A DNA stretch of 35,049 nucleotides. Source: a virus. The stretch covers positions 4,779-39,827 of the IMG/VR virus record IMGVR_UViG_3300030118_004387. One strand, given 5' to 3'. This document shows positions 7,540-15,226 of this stretch, one piece after another. Position 1 is the stretch's first letter; every line of letters begins with the position of its first letter. The notes beneath the pieces are model-generated. The model had not been told where the DNA came from, did no database searches, and saw only the letters and a list, made by a program, of their open reading frames with translations. The translations under genes were made by a program, and so were the position numbers.

Positions 7540-8498
7540 AATGTTTTGTAGTTTAAAGTGCCAGTATCTAAAAATACAGAAAATAAATCTTTTCTTATTT
7601 GTTTGCTTGCAGCTAACTTTGGGTGCAGAGTTTCTTCTCTACCATCCCAAAAAACTTGCCAATCAATACCATTCCATTCATCTTGCTCTACTTTCTTTAT
7701 CTCCTCTGCCTGTCTATCTAAATAATATCCCAAATATCTACCATCTCTGTTGCGGAAGATTTTTTTAAAACTACAGAGCAAAGTTTCCATTTGATAAAAA
7801 TTCATATCTATGTTGCTTTCATCTTTTAGCTCTTTTTTTAACCTAGCTGCTTGATGCTCTAAATAAAATATGGTGTTTGAATCAAGTTTCTGGTTGATCA
7901 AGTCTTCATGGCTAAGGGCATACAAAAGACCATTTCTATGTGATTTACTACCACTGTGGTCATTTAATTTAAGATTGTTCGGATAAATAGGCACTCCGAC
8001 ACATTCTTCTAAAGTTTGCAAATAGTACCAAGTAGAATACCTACCAAACTTATGCATATTATTGACTATACTCAGCCAAATATACTCAAAAGGCTTATTC
8101 ATTAGTTTTTTAAATCTTGCTCTTTGTGTACCTTCAGGATTGTCATGCAAAACCCACCTTTTGTAACTAGCATATTGTTGAGGCAAATGCCCCTTATTCC
8201 ATTTTGTGTCAGTTTGATATCTTAGCCTTTTGAAATTTTCATCATTCCACTTCTGCAACCTTGATTGATTGACTAACTCAAAATCAGGAAACTCATTCCA
8301 AATAATCCATGCAGTCGGTAAATGATAAGTTGTCCCATAAATCCAAGCGATCCAATATTTTTGCTCTAAATTATGTTCAAACCTTTTGAATAAGTAATTC
8401 AAAAGCCAAAGCGCAGGATCACAGTCGTGATTTTTTAAAGACCAACCACACCAATCTTTAAAGATTTGCTCACGACTTTGTTTTGTTTTTCCTAACAT
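7536..8498 (-). CDS. Amino acid:DNA transferase (AGPT-pyrophosphorylase family)
   Basis: A 320-residue, all-helical protein of the family called alpha-glutamyl/putrescinyl thymine pyrophosphorylase or amino acid:DNA transferase. Enzymes of this type displace the (pyro)phosphate of activated 5-hydroxymethyluracil in DNA with an amine or amino acid. Family-like motifs are GTTYHLPTAW and WNEFPDF (55-73), YQTDTKWNKGHLP, KFGRYSTWYYLQTL and a C-terminal RNRDGRYLGYYLDRQ. I start it at the ATG at 8498, one base after the acetyltransferase stop; an in-frame ATG at 8555 would overlap that gene and neither has a clear ribosome site. It ends coupled to the kinase. Substrate amino acid cannot be read from sequence. 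Confidence 0.75.
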   Translation of the reverse strand: MLGKTKQSREQIFKDWCGWSLKNHDCDPALWLLNYLFKRFEHNLEQKYWIAWIYGTTYHLPTAWIIWNEFPDFELVNQSRLQKWNDENFKRLRYQTDTKWNKGHLPQQYASYKRWVLHDNPEGTQRARFKKLMNKPFEYIWLSIVNNMHKFGRYSTWYYLQTLEECVGVPIYPNNLKLNDHSGSKSHRNGLLYALSHEDLINQKLDSNTIFYLEHQAARLKKELKDESNIDMNFYQMETLLCSFKKIFRNRDGRYLGYYLDRQAEEIKKVEQDEWNGIDWQVFWDGREETLHPKLAASKQIRKDLFSVFLDTGTLNYKTL

Positions 8499-8499
8499 T

Positions 8500-9012
8500 T
8501 TAGTTATCAAAAACTTTGATGCACCCTCCTCTACCTTTTTTGAAAACTGCTGCATTTATTACAGGGTCTTTTAAATCATATATTCCGTCATGGAACGACT
8601 TGCCACCTATTAAAAACATGGATAACTGACTTTTAGACTTTTGTTCTCCAAGCATTTGAAAGCCAATACTTTCATAAAAAATAACTGCATCAGGTTCAGC
8701 AGAAACTCTAAAATATTTTGCTTTTTGGCTTATAGCGTATAACAAACTATATTCACAGAGTTTTTTGGCTATACCTTGCCTACGATATTTAGCAAAAGTA
8801 TGAAGTAGTTGTAAATTAGCTACTAAAGGTTCTTTTTTTGAGATAGTCGTAATTATTGCTCCGCATAAATTTTTTTTGTGATAAAAACCTACGCAACTAT
8901 TCCAGTATCTACCAAGATTAGCTTTTGAAACAAAAGTATGAGCAAACTTATCTCTTTCATCATCAGTGATTGCTTTTAAAAAATCGCTTTTTTTACACCT
9001 TGATAAACTCAC
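8500..9012 (-). CDS. GNAT-family acetyltransferase
   Basis: A 170-residue N-acyltransferase. The acetyl-CoA loop is RRQGIAKKL, preceded by the strand LQLLHTFAKY, and the C-terminal half has FYESIGFQMLG, the usual GNAT motif B. It appears to begin at GTG 9012, preceded by AAAGG, overlapping the amidoligase by 20 bases; there is no good ATG. Inside an operon for base hypermodification it could acylate a free amine on the thymine side chain, as acyltransferases do in some described thymidine pathways. A small-molecule or protein substrate remains possible. Confidence 0.8.
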   Translation of the reverse strand: MSLSRCKKSDFLKAITDDERDKFAHTFVSKANLGRYWNSCVGFYHKKNLCGAIITTISKKEPLVANLQLLHTFAKYRRQGIAKKLCEYSLLYAISQKAKYFRVSAEPDAVIFYESIGFQMLGEQKSKSQLSMFLIGGKSFHDGIYDLKDPVINAAVFKKGRGGCIKVFDN

Positions 9013-9868
9013 GAGCCTTTTTACCTCTGCTTTTATCGTATTTACTATTTATCCATCCATTATACTCAGCGTAATTCCAGACAAAAGGTGGGAAACTAAA
9101 ATCATAGGATTGAAGTATCTCAAAAACATTTGGACCATCGTTCAAAGCAGCTTCAATAAAAAGCTCAACAAATTTGAATTGATCAGCTATCTCCTTCTCT
9201 TTGACGCTAGATCTAAAACATCTGAATTCAATAGTTTTTGTGTGTTTCAAACAGTAAGTATTAATAGCGTAGCGGAATGGTCTGCCGATTGATACTCCAT
9301 CTTTACCTGCAGCATGCAGTTTTATAAAATCTTCAAAAGAATGAGCCCTAGTCAGTATGTTTTTTATCATATAAGGTGGCATAGGACGACCACCATCATA
9401 TTTCAGATACATTTTAGCTCCTTTAGATTTTTTCATTGGTAAGCCAGCATCATAAAAATTATAAAGGGCATTAATAGTTAGTTCTTGATTGATTCCGATG
9501 TATTTAATTAGCTTTTTCAATCCTTCAATATCTTCAATTAAATTTGGTATATGCACATGGAGATGACCATGATTGACACAAGAGGCACTAGGTGTATTAC
9601 CTGATTGCACAAAAAGTTCATGCAATTCCATAATATTATTTACTTGCTCAGCCCATGTTAAAGTAGGCTTTGTATTTATCTCGCCCCCCATGCAAGGATC
9701 CAAACCAAGAGGATCACAGGCTTTATATTTGTGTGGCTCTTGAATATTCACAATATCTGTTTCAGCGTATTCCCATTTACCCAAGGATTCAGGTATTGAG
9801 ATTCGCCTATCTATATCACCCCATTCAATTTCATAGCCCCAAGTGAAATCTTTTTTATCGTATTTCAT
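8993..9868 (-). CDS. Glutamine-synthetase-like amidoligase
   Basis: A 291-residue member of the amidoligase_2 group, which has the glutamine synthetase fold and joins an amine to a carboxylate at the cost of ATP. The expected metal and nucleotide residues are in place: GYEIEW (11-16), EINTKP (63-68), HGHLHVHIP (100-108) and TIEFRCFR near residue 213. These enzymes typically pair with a class II amidotransferase, and here that partner is the next gene upstream with a four-base overlap. The inferred job is to amidate or extend an amino-acid side chain on a modified base; peptide or cell-wall substrates, proposed for relatives, are the alternative. Confidence 0.83.
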   Translation of the reverse strand: MKYDKKDFTWGYEIEWGDIDRRISIPESLGKWEYAETDIVNIQEPHKYKACDPLGLDPCMGGEINTKPTLTWAEQVNNIMELHELFVQSGNTPSASCVNHGHLHVHIPNLIEDIEGLKKLIKYIGINQELTINALYNFYDAGLPMKKSKGAKMYLKYDGGRPMPPYMIKNILTRAHSFEDFIKLHAAGKDGVSIGRPFRYAINTYCLKHTKTIEFRCFRSSVKEKEIADQFKFVELFIEAALNDGPNVFEILQSYDFSFPPFVWNYAEYNGWINSKYDKSRGKKAREFIKV

Positions 9869-10512
9869 TGTAAGTCCTCGTAAGATTCTCTAATCTTTAC
9901 CACTTCTAAAATATTATTGATTGAACAATAATCATAGCAAGGTTCAGTTTTTGATATATTTTTCAAACTGAGCTTTTTAAGGATGTCTAAGGTAGAACCT
10001 ACTAAAAGTGTATTTTCAGTTTGCGAAAAATACAAAGGTCTCTGCTCGTTTCTGAAAAAGTTTAATGCAGGTTCCTTTTTGTTTGTTAATACTACACAAC
10101 TCATAGAGCCTTCTATCTTCAATGGGTGTATGCCTTTCAGCCAATGTAAAAGAAGAATTTCGCTGTCGCACTTAGAACTAAACTTCATGTTGTACTTAGC
10201 TTCCCACTTGCTCGGATCGCTTTGATCCACAACTCCATTATGTGCTAATGAAGTAGTCCCTTTGTAAACAGGCTGATTGTAAAGTAAGTCTGATGTGCTG
10301 TACCTACAATGAGCTATCAAGTTTTTGGTTTTAAAATCAGGTAAATCAAAAAGGTCAGCAGAATAAGGCACGATTTCATGTTTCAGTTTTCCGTCCTCAA
10401 TCCAACTTAGACCAGTAGCATGTTTGCCCCTTATCATTGATTCAAGGAGTATTTCTTTAACTAAAGATTTATCAATAAAATTTTTAGATTGTAAGCCAAC
10501 AACAGCACACAT
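9865..10512 (-). CDS. Class II glutamine amidotransferase
   Basis: A 215-residue Ntn-fold glutaminase that would release ammonia from glutamine for the amidoligase. The start at ATG 10512 leaves Cys2 as the N-terminal nucleophile once Met is removed (MCAVVG), which decides the start over the preceding in-frame GTG. RGKHATG (28-34), AHCRYST (67-73) and AHNGVV (90-95) match the glutamine-binding and oxyanion-hole motifs of the purF/glmS class. There is no synthase domain attached, so the acceptor must be a separate protein, most simply the adjacent amidoligase. The start overlaps the dioxygenase stop by one base. Confidence 0.88.
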   Translation of the reverse strand: MCAVVGLQSKNFIDKSLVKEILLESMIRGKHATGLSWIEDGKLKHEIVPYSADLFDLPDFKTKNLIAHCRYSTSDLLYNQPVYKGTTSLAHNGVVDQSDPSKWEAKYNMKFSSKCDSEILLLHWLKGIHPLKIEGSMSCVVLTNKKEPALNFFRNEQRPLYFSQTENTLLVGSTLDILKKLSLKNISKTEPCYDYCSINNILEVVKIRESYEDLQ

Positions 10513-11429
10513 CACAGACTCAAACTGTCGCCTCTGTTTCTGGTTTGTGCTTTGAACAATTCTTCTTCAGCAGACTGACAATGATGCATTTTTTCTCTGT
10601 AATAACAGACAATTGACACTCTTTCATATGCTAGTTTGGCTTTTATTTCTGTATTAGCGTGATATTCATGCACATTGAAAAAACAGACATCTCCGCTTCT
10701 CACATCAAAAGCGACTCGGTATCTAGGTATAACAGTATATCCACCTTCGTATTTCCCTGCCTCTAATACAGCTAAGTTACCTAAACCCTCTTTGTAATCT
10801 CCTGCGTCCACATGCAAGGCAGTTCTAAAGTTTTTGTTCACTGTGATGGTCGTAAACACAGTATCTTTAATCAAGAAGTCTGAATTTGTCTGATCTGCCA
10901 TGATTTTTTGAGCTTCATATCTTTCAGGGCATGATTCTTTAAAAAGCTCGTTTATTTTATGTATGTAAGGGTAGGCTTTTTTGAACTTATTAAAGTTTTT
11001 TTCATACCATGCAGTCTGTCTGCAAAAGGGAAATCTAGCATTTCTATCAAAAAAACCAACAATGCCTGAGTTTACTGTATTAGCTCTTGAAGTATTACTG
11101 AGTGTTCCGTCCTTTTTAATGCCTCTAAATCTTATTTTACTTAAATCGCCAATTTCCCAATCGTTTTGAGTTTCATTACTGATTATACCGCCTGCACTAC
11201 CACGATTGTTTGTGGGAGCTGCTGCATCTCTCAAAGCTACATAAGCATCTTTACAAAGGTTTGTAGGTATTTTGTTTTTCCTAAAGAAGAATAAAGGCTC
11301 TCCATTTTCACCATATGCATCACAATCATCTCTGATTACAACATCATAATCAGATTCATCAATCCATTCTCCTTTCCTTTTGGCTACTTCTTCTTTTGTA
11401 TAATGTGGTTCTAAATTAAAAACCTTCAT
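10512..11429 (-). CDS. TET/JBP-type 2-oxoglutarate/Fe(II) dioxygenase
   Basis: A 305-residue enzyme of the TET/JBP family, which hydroxylates the methyl group of thymine or 5-methylcytosine in DNA. The iron ligands read as H206-x-D208 in RTALHVDAGD and H257 in NVHEYHANT; R270 in YERVSIV would bind 2-oxoglutarate. The phrase FTTITVNKN just ahead of the HxD, and the GGYTVIP strand, are characteristic of phage members. I use ATG 11429 rather than an upstream TTG. No cytosine methyltransferase lies nearby, while a 5-hmdU kinase and its transferase do, so thymine to 5-hydroxymethyluracil is the favoured reaction. It is coupled to the ParB-like gene by a 14-base overlap. Confidence 0.82.
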   Translation of the reverse strand: MKVFNLEPHYTKEEVAKRKGEWIDESDYDVVIRDDCDAYGENGEPLFFFRKNKIPTNLCKDAYVALRDAAAPTNNRGSAGGIISNETQNDWEIGDLSKIRFRGIKKDGTLSNTSRANTVNSGIVGFFDRNARFPFCRQTAWYEKNFNKFKKAYPYIHKINELFKESCPERYEAQKIMADQTNSDFLIKDTVFTTITVNKNFRTALHVDAGDYKEGLGNLAVLEAGKYEGGYTVIPRYRVAFDVRSGDVCFFNVHEYHANTEIKAKLAYERVSIVCYYREKMHHCQSAEEELFKAQTRNRGDSLSL

Positions 11430-12042
11430 TTTTCGCTGTCTTTTCAACTGCTTCGTAAACAGTCTCAGTTAAATTTTCTTTTGACCATTTTTCTCTAAGG
11501 AAAGCTACCATGTCTTGAAACTTTGGCTCAGTTTCTTGATTCAAAAATATATTGACCATTCTCACATTACTGGTCTGTAAGTCATCAAATTGTGAGGTGT
11601 CTATATCTGTTACAATCTCTTCTGGCTCTGTGAACTCAATCATATCAGAGGTCATTTTCTCAATTTCTTCAAACGAAAACCCTGTTTGATCTAGGTCATA
11701 ATTTTGATCAGCAAGTTTGCCAAACTCCTCGGCAAGAAGTTCATTATCCCACTCTGAGAAATCTTGGCTTTTGTTATCCATAATCCTGAAAGCAGTTTTT
11801 TGAGCCTCACTAAGTCCTTCTGCTTTGTGCACAGGTACTTGTTCAAACCCTAACAACTTAGCAGCCTTGAGTCTCGTATGTCCTGCTAGGATTACCATAT
11901 CTTCATCAACGATTATAGGAACTCGCCAACCAACCTCTTTTATACTCATAGCTACTTTTTCAATAGATTCTTTATTGTTTCTTGGATTGTTGGGGTATTC
12001 TTGCAAATCCTCAACCTTCATCATTTTTGTGTTGTATGCCAT
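11416..12042 (-). CDS. ParB-like nuclease-domain protein
   Basis: A 208-residue protein with an N-terminal ParB/Srx fold: LQEYPNNPRNN (13-23), IIVDEDMVILAGHTRLKAA (about 43-61, with GHTR at 54-57) and a helical segment with MDNKSQD. The ParB fold can bind CTP or act as an ATP-dependent kinase or nuclease. It lacks the DNA-binding second domain of partition proteins and there is no ParA, so plasmid-style partition is unlikely. ParB-like proteins recur beside base-modification genes in phages, and here it is directly upstream of and coupled to the dioxygenase. Its exact step (targeting, phosphorylation or nicking) is open. Confidence 0.85.
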   Translation of the reverse strand: MAYNTKMMKVEDLQEYPNNPRNNKESIEKVAMSIKEVGWRVPIIVDEDMVILAGHTRLKAAKLLGFEQVPVHKAEGLSEAQKTAFRIMDNKSQDFSEWDNELLAEEFGKLADQNYDLDQTGFSFEEIEKMTSDMIEFTEPEEIVTDIDTSQFDDLQTSNVRMVNIFLNQETEPKFQDMVAFLREKWSKENLTETVYEAVEKTAKNEGF

Positions 12043-12043
12043 A

Positions 12044-12250
12044 TTAATCTAAATAAAAATCGTTAGGTGTTACTAAGCCATCAGTGGCTTGGTATATTAT
12101 ATTTAATTCCTTTTTTCTTGGATATCTCTGTTCTAAAAGATATTTTGCTAAAGTTCCTTGCGGGAACTTGTGACCAGTTTTTAACTCAGCACTTCTGATA
12201 AACAGTTTTTGTGTAAGTTTATTTGCTCTCAAATATTCTTTTAATTTCAT
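12044..12250 (-). CDS. Cro-like helix-turn-helix regulator
   Basis: A 68-residue Cro-like protein with a basic N-terminal helix-turn-helix and the C-terminal phrase ATDGLVTPNDFY that is typical of Cro/YdaS-type repressors. It is the first gene of the leftward modification operon, transcribed from a perfect-consensus promoter whose spacer contains a dyad. It very probably represses its own operon and perhaps the divergent recombination genes. No obvious Shine-Dalgarno precedes it. There is no CI-like partner or integrase in the window, so this looks like a single-regulator switch, not a lysogeny circuit. Confidence 0.75.
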   Translation of the reverse strand: MKLKEYLRANKLTQKLFIRSAELKTGHKFPQGTLAKYLLEQRYPRKKELNIIYQATDGLVTPNDFYLD

Positions 12251-12301
12251 TTTTTATCTAAAAAAAAGGGTTAGAATTACTTTGTATTATTCCTTTTTGG
12301 G

Positions 12302-12329
12302 ATTATACTAGACACACACTAAGTGTCAA
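12302..12329 (-). promoter_or_regulatory. Consensus sigma70 promoter of the modification operon
   Basis: On the minus strand TTGACA (12329-12324) and TATAAT (12307-12302) are both exact consensus hexamers, 16 bases apart. It points at the Cro-like gene. It is the strongest promoter by sequence in the window. A weak plus-strand TATACT (12304-12309) overlaps its -10, so the divergent nuclease gene may start from the same spot. Confidence 0.8.
12316..12326. promoter_or_regulatory. Dyad operator ACACTAAGTGT
   Basis: A perfect dyad with 5-base arms around one central base lies inside the spacer of the modification-operon promoter and just after the weak divergent -10. Its placement and the adjacent Cro-like gene make it a likely operator for autorepression; binding is inferred. 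Confidence 0.55.
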
Positions 12330-12352
12330 TTGAACTAAAATGAGGTATTAAA

Positions 12353-13141
12353 ATGATAAATAATTCTTTTGAAGCACATGGTATAGACCACCTTTCAGCT
12401 TCATCTATAAACACTTATATTGACGACCCCAGTATGTGGGTTATGCGATATCTTTTTGGCTACAAGTCTGCAGGTAATCCTGCTATGTGGAGAGGAACTG
12501 CAATAGATTATGCAATAGGCTCATACTTTGGTTTTACTTCTGCAAGCACAGAAAGTATCAGCGATGCACTTGAGCTTTCTAAGAAACACTTCAAACAACT
12601 TTATGAAGATCAAAAGAGGTTCTTACCTGAACATAAGGTGGACTTAGATAAATATGTAAAAGAGCTAAAGAGCCTTAACAAATTTACCAACTCTGCTGTA
12701 AGTTTCTACCACAGTTTAGGCAAACCTACTGACTATCAAAAAGAAGTAAATTTACAATTAGAAGATTTACCTATCCCTATTCGTGGATATATTGATCTTC
12801 AATACAAGGACACTATTAGAGATATCAAAACGACTGCAAGATATCCTAATGATGTATCTTCCAATCATGCAAGGCAGATGTCTATTTATGCAAAGGCGGA
12901 AGATTGTTTATCAATATTGGACTATGTTTATGTGACCACGACTAAGCAAGAAGTGGTCTCAAAGCCTGTCACTAATGTTGATGAGCATATAAAGGTGGTT
13001 GAGAGAGTAGCATTATCAATAATGAAGCTCCTTGCCTATTCAAATGATAAATATGAAATAGCGTCTTTATTTTATCCAAACTTTGACGACTGGAAGTGGA
13101 GCGAAGATGAAATAAAGTTTGCAAAAACTATATGGAGTTAA
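12353..13141 (+). CDS. PD-(D/E)XK nuclease, RecB/Cas4-like (phage exonuclease)
   Basis: A 262-residue nuclease of the RecB type. Key residues are in RGYIDLQ and IRDIKTTARYP (about 148-168), giving the D...DxK active site, followed by QMSIYA, the conserved Gln helix. The N-terminal LSASSINTYIDDPSMWVMRY matches the start of many phage RecB-like exonucleases. It begins after GAGG and is followed at two bases by the annealing protein, the standard exonuclease-annealing pair for phage recombination and replication. Confidence 0.82.
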   Translation: MINNSFEAHGIDHLSASSINTYIDDPSMWVMRYLFGYKSAGNPAMWRGTAIDYAIGSYFGFTSASTESISDALELSKKHFKQLYEDQKRFLPEHKVDLDKYVKELKSLNKFTNSAVSFYHSLGKPTDYQKEVNLQLEDLPIPIRGYIDLQYKDTIRDIKTTARYPNDVSSNHARQMSIYAKAEDCLSILDYVYVTTTKQEVVSKPVTNVDEHIKVVERVALSIMKLLAYSNDKYEIASLFYPNFDDWKWSEDEIKFAKTIWS

Positions 13142-13142
13142 A

Positions 13143-13799
13143 ATGAAAGACTATTTAATTGAATGTATAAATGATATTGCCAATCTTCCTGACGAAGATA
13201 AGGTAAAAATTGGAAAAAAACTTTACACGACTGTTGATAAGCGTGTTCAGGTTTTCAGAAAGTACTTTGGCAGCTATGGAAGGATTACCACTAATGTAAT
13301 CTTCAATGACTTAGAGCGTGTAGTGGTTGAAGCGACAATAGCGGTATTCATGAATAATGATTGGGTTATCGTCGGCAATGACTTTGCTGAGGAGTTCAGA
13401 AGTCAGGGACCAGTAAATAAAACATCTGCCCTTGAAAACTGTTGCACCTCTGCTATTGGAAGGGCTTTAGCGTCATGCGGTTTAGGTGGTGGTGAGTATG
13501 CCTCTTCTTTTGAGGTGGATAATGCCATCAACACCAAACCTTCTGCTCCTAATCTAAATGAGGGCTATACTTTTAGAAGCCCTAAAGGTTCAGTATTAGA
13601 GCATAGTGTAGATGAAACACAGTTCTTAAAAGTGTGTAGAACTTACATAGGCGACCCTACTGCTGATCAAAGCAAGGAACTCTTTCTTAAAAACAAAGAG
13701 GACATAATCACTGCTAAAGATAAGGCTACTAAAAAAGCTGACATTGAAGCGTATGGAAAACTCTTAGAGCTTTACCAAGAAGAAGATGAAAGCGAGTAG
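13143..13799 (+). CDS. Probable single-strand annealing protein (Erf/Rad52-like)
   Basis: The ATG at 13143 follows GGAG and lies directly after the nuclease stop; an upstream in-frame ATG has no ribosome site. In the 218-residue product a strand-rich first half ends in KTSALENCCTSAIGRALASC, matching the TSAxGRALA signature found in Erf-like and related annealing proteins, then GLGGGEYASSFEV. The C-terminal third is charged and helical. Paired with the RecB-type nuclease it would anneal resected ends. The family assignment is by motif and context, so a different ssDNA-binding role is possible. Confidence 0.68.
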   Translation: MKDYLIECINDIANLPDEDKVKIGKKLYTTVDKRVQVFRKYFGSYGRITTNVIFNDLERVVVEATIAVFMNNDWVIVGNDFAEEFRSQGPVNKTSALENCCTSAIGRALASCGLGGGEYASSFEVDNAINTKPSAPNLNEGYTFRSPKGSVLEHSVDETQFLKVCRTYIGDPTADQSKELFLKNKEDIITAKDKATKKADIEAYGKLLELYQEEDESE

Positions 13800-14061
13800 T
13801 CTTACTGATTATGTATTTTTATGTATGCGAGATGGCTCTTGGTGGACTTTTTGGGAACTTCAATCTGTTATCAAGGAGAAAACAAATAAGTTTTATGGAG
13901 AGCCTAGCATATCTGCAGCTATTAGGAATATTCGTAAATCGGAATACAGGTCAAGATATAAAATACCTACAAGCGTAGATGACCCTATTGAAAGCAAAAG
14001 GAAGGAAGGCACTAAAGCCAATTTATACAGACTCAACATCAATGGAGGTATGAATGAGTGA
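13786..14061 (+). CDS. Winged-helix DNA-binding protein, 91 residues
   Basis: The product reads as a winged helix: the segment FWELQSVIKEKTNKFYG leads to a recognition-like helix SISAAIRNIRKSEYR and a C-terminal strand with ANLYRLN. Basic residues cluster in the presumed DNA-facing part. It overlaps the annealing gene by 14 bases and the next gene by eight. It is likely a DNA-binding accessory of the recombination cluster; no specific family is claimed. Confidence 0.6.
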   Translation: MKASSLTDYVFLCMRDGSWWTFWELQSVIKEKTNKFYGEPSISAAIRNIRKSEYRSRYKIPTSVDDPIESKRKEGTKANLYRLNINGGMNE

Positions 14062-14437
14062 TTTTGAAATGAAAAATAATAGTGGGAGTCTTTTCCATGA
14101 AACTAAAGTAACTGTTCCAAGAAAAGGCAAATTCAAACTAAATGATAAGGAAATATATGGAGCTATCCTTAAATACGAAGATAACAATGGTAATGAGAAA
14201 TATGAACTCGTGGCTTCATTAGGTTTACTTCATTACAATCCGCCTGAAACAAAGCGAACTCCAACTACTCCTGACATTGGGGGAAAAATAACTTGGAAGG
14301 ATAAAGTGTATAAGTGTGGTGGTTATGCCAATCAAACTTCTAAAGGAGTTGATTACACTAGCCTTAGATTTACTGAGATTGACGAGGACGGAAACCTTAT
14401 CATTCCTGATAAAGAAGGCGATAAAGCAGCGTTTTAA
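14054..14437 (+). CDS. DUF736-like small protein
   Basis: The 127-residue protein opens with NNSGSLF and continues TPDIGGKITWKDKVYKCGGY, then TSLRFTEID, the pattern of DUF736 proteins found in phages and plasmids, which I suspect bind single-stranded DNA. The ribosome site is a strong GGAGGT. Its place between recombination proteins and nucleases supports a DNA-metabolism role. The biochemical role of DUF736 is not established as far as I know. Confidence 0.6.
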   Translation: MSDFEMKNNSGSLFHETKVTVPRKGKFKLNDKEIYGAILKYEDNNGNEKYELVASLGLLHYNPPETKRTPTTPDIGGKITWKDKVYKCGGYANQTSKGVDYTSLRFTEIDEDGNLIIPDKEGDKAAF

Positions 14438-14775
14438 TGGACGAGCAAAACGAGTTATGGATAGATAAAATCCGCAAATATGCAAAGTCTATTGAAAACT
14501 CTGAGTTCCAAGTTTTCAAAGCAGAGGCAGACATAAAGCGTTTGAAGGCTAGACTTATGCTTCAAGCTACTGCGGAAGGGTGTAGGTCTGTCGCCTCTCA
14601 AGAAACTTATGCTGAAAACGATGATAGTCTTTACGAGGCAAGAATACATCTTGCTAAAGTGAAAGGTATGTTGTCAGGATTAAAAGTTCAATTAGACTCG
14701 GTAAAAATAGGTTTTGAGGAGTGGCGGACAAAAATGGTAAATGCAAGAGAGGAGCAAAAGAGATATGGTTCTTGA
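14437..14775 (+). CDS. Coiled-coil protein, 112 residues
   Basis: The start overlaps the previous stop (TAATGG). The product is almost entirely charged helix with heptad-like spacing, consistent with a coiled coil, and has no recognisable catalytic motif. Phages often place such a protein beside single-strand-binding and nuclease genes. Function unknown. Confidence 0.6.
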   Translation: MDEQNELWIDKIRKYAKSIENSEFQVFKAEADIKRLKARLMLQATAEGCRSVASQETYAENDDSLYEARIHLAKVKGMLSGLKVQLDSVKIGFEEWRTKMVNAREEQKRYGS

Positions 14776-15226
14776 AAACTGGGTTGACAAAAATTATGGT
14801 AATGAATCGCTTTTATATTACAAACACACACCAAAAGAAAAAATAAATCATCATGCTGTGTATATTCTTTTCAAGGATAATCGTGCTGTTTATGTAGGAA
14901 AATCAAAATCCCCTTACCAGAGGATTAATAATCATGGTACAGAAAACAAAAAAGATTTTGATGCATTTAAAGTTTTAAAAGGTAGAGAGAATAGAGTGGA
15001 TTATTGGGAAAGCTATTTAATTTATAAATTACAACCGAAATACAATCTTCATGGTAGAAAACATAAACATTACAAAAAGAAGTTTTTAAAAGTTTCTGAT
15101 CCTTTTTCCAAGAGTGGTGTCTATTGGACATCACAGCTTTTGAAAGATTTGGAAGAATCAGAACAAAAGAAAAGAGTAAGATTGGTAGGTCGTCAGCTAA
15201 GAAATTGGAGCGGAATTGGTGAATGA
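14765..15226 (+). CDS. GIY-YIG family nuclease
   Basis: The ATG at 14765 has GAGGAGC upstream and is preferred over 14741. The 153-residue protein has the GIY-YIG core with AVYILFKD and RAVYVGKSKSPYQRINNH, then the catalytic Glu in YWESYLIYKLQPKYN. The remainder is Lys-rich and could bind DNA. It is free-standing, without the modular DNA-binding domains of homing enzymes, so it may process branched or host DNA. Its last codons overlap the Ref-like gene by four bases. Confidence 0.82.
   Translation: MVLENWVDKNYGNESLLYYKHTPKEKINHHAVYILFKDNRAVYVGKSKSPYQRINNHGTENKKDFDAFKVLKGRENRVDYWESYLIYKLQPKYNLHGRKHKHYKKKFLKVSDPFSKSGVYWTSQLLKDLEESEQKKRVRLVGRQLRNWSGIGE

Noticed and set aside
11416-12042. ParB-like gene as plasmid-style partition function
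   Set aside because: There is no ParA, no second DNA-binding domain and no centromere-like repeats; the context is DNA modification.
12251-12265. TTTTTATCTAAAAA resembling part of the repeated promoter block
   Set aside because: Only the AT-rich core matches, there is no TTGC box at the right distance, and it falls in the leader of the Cro-like gene.
14765-15226. GIY-YIG gene as a homing endonuclease insertion
   Set aside because: It is in frame with the operon by overlaps on both sides, has no modular DNA-binding end and interrupts nothing.
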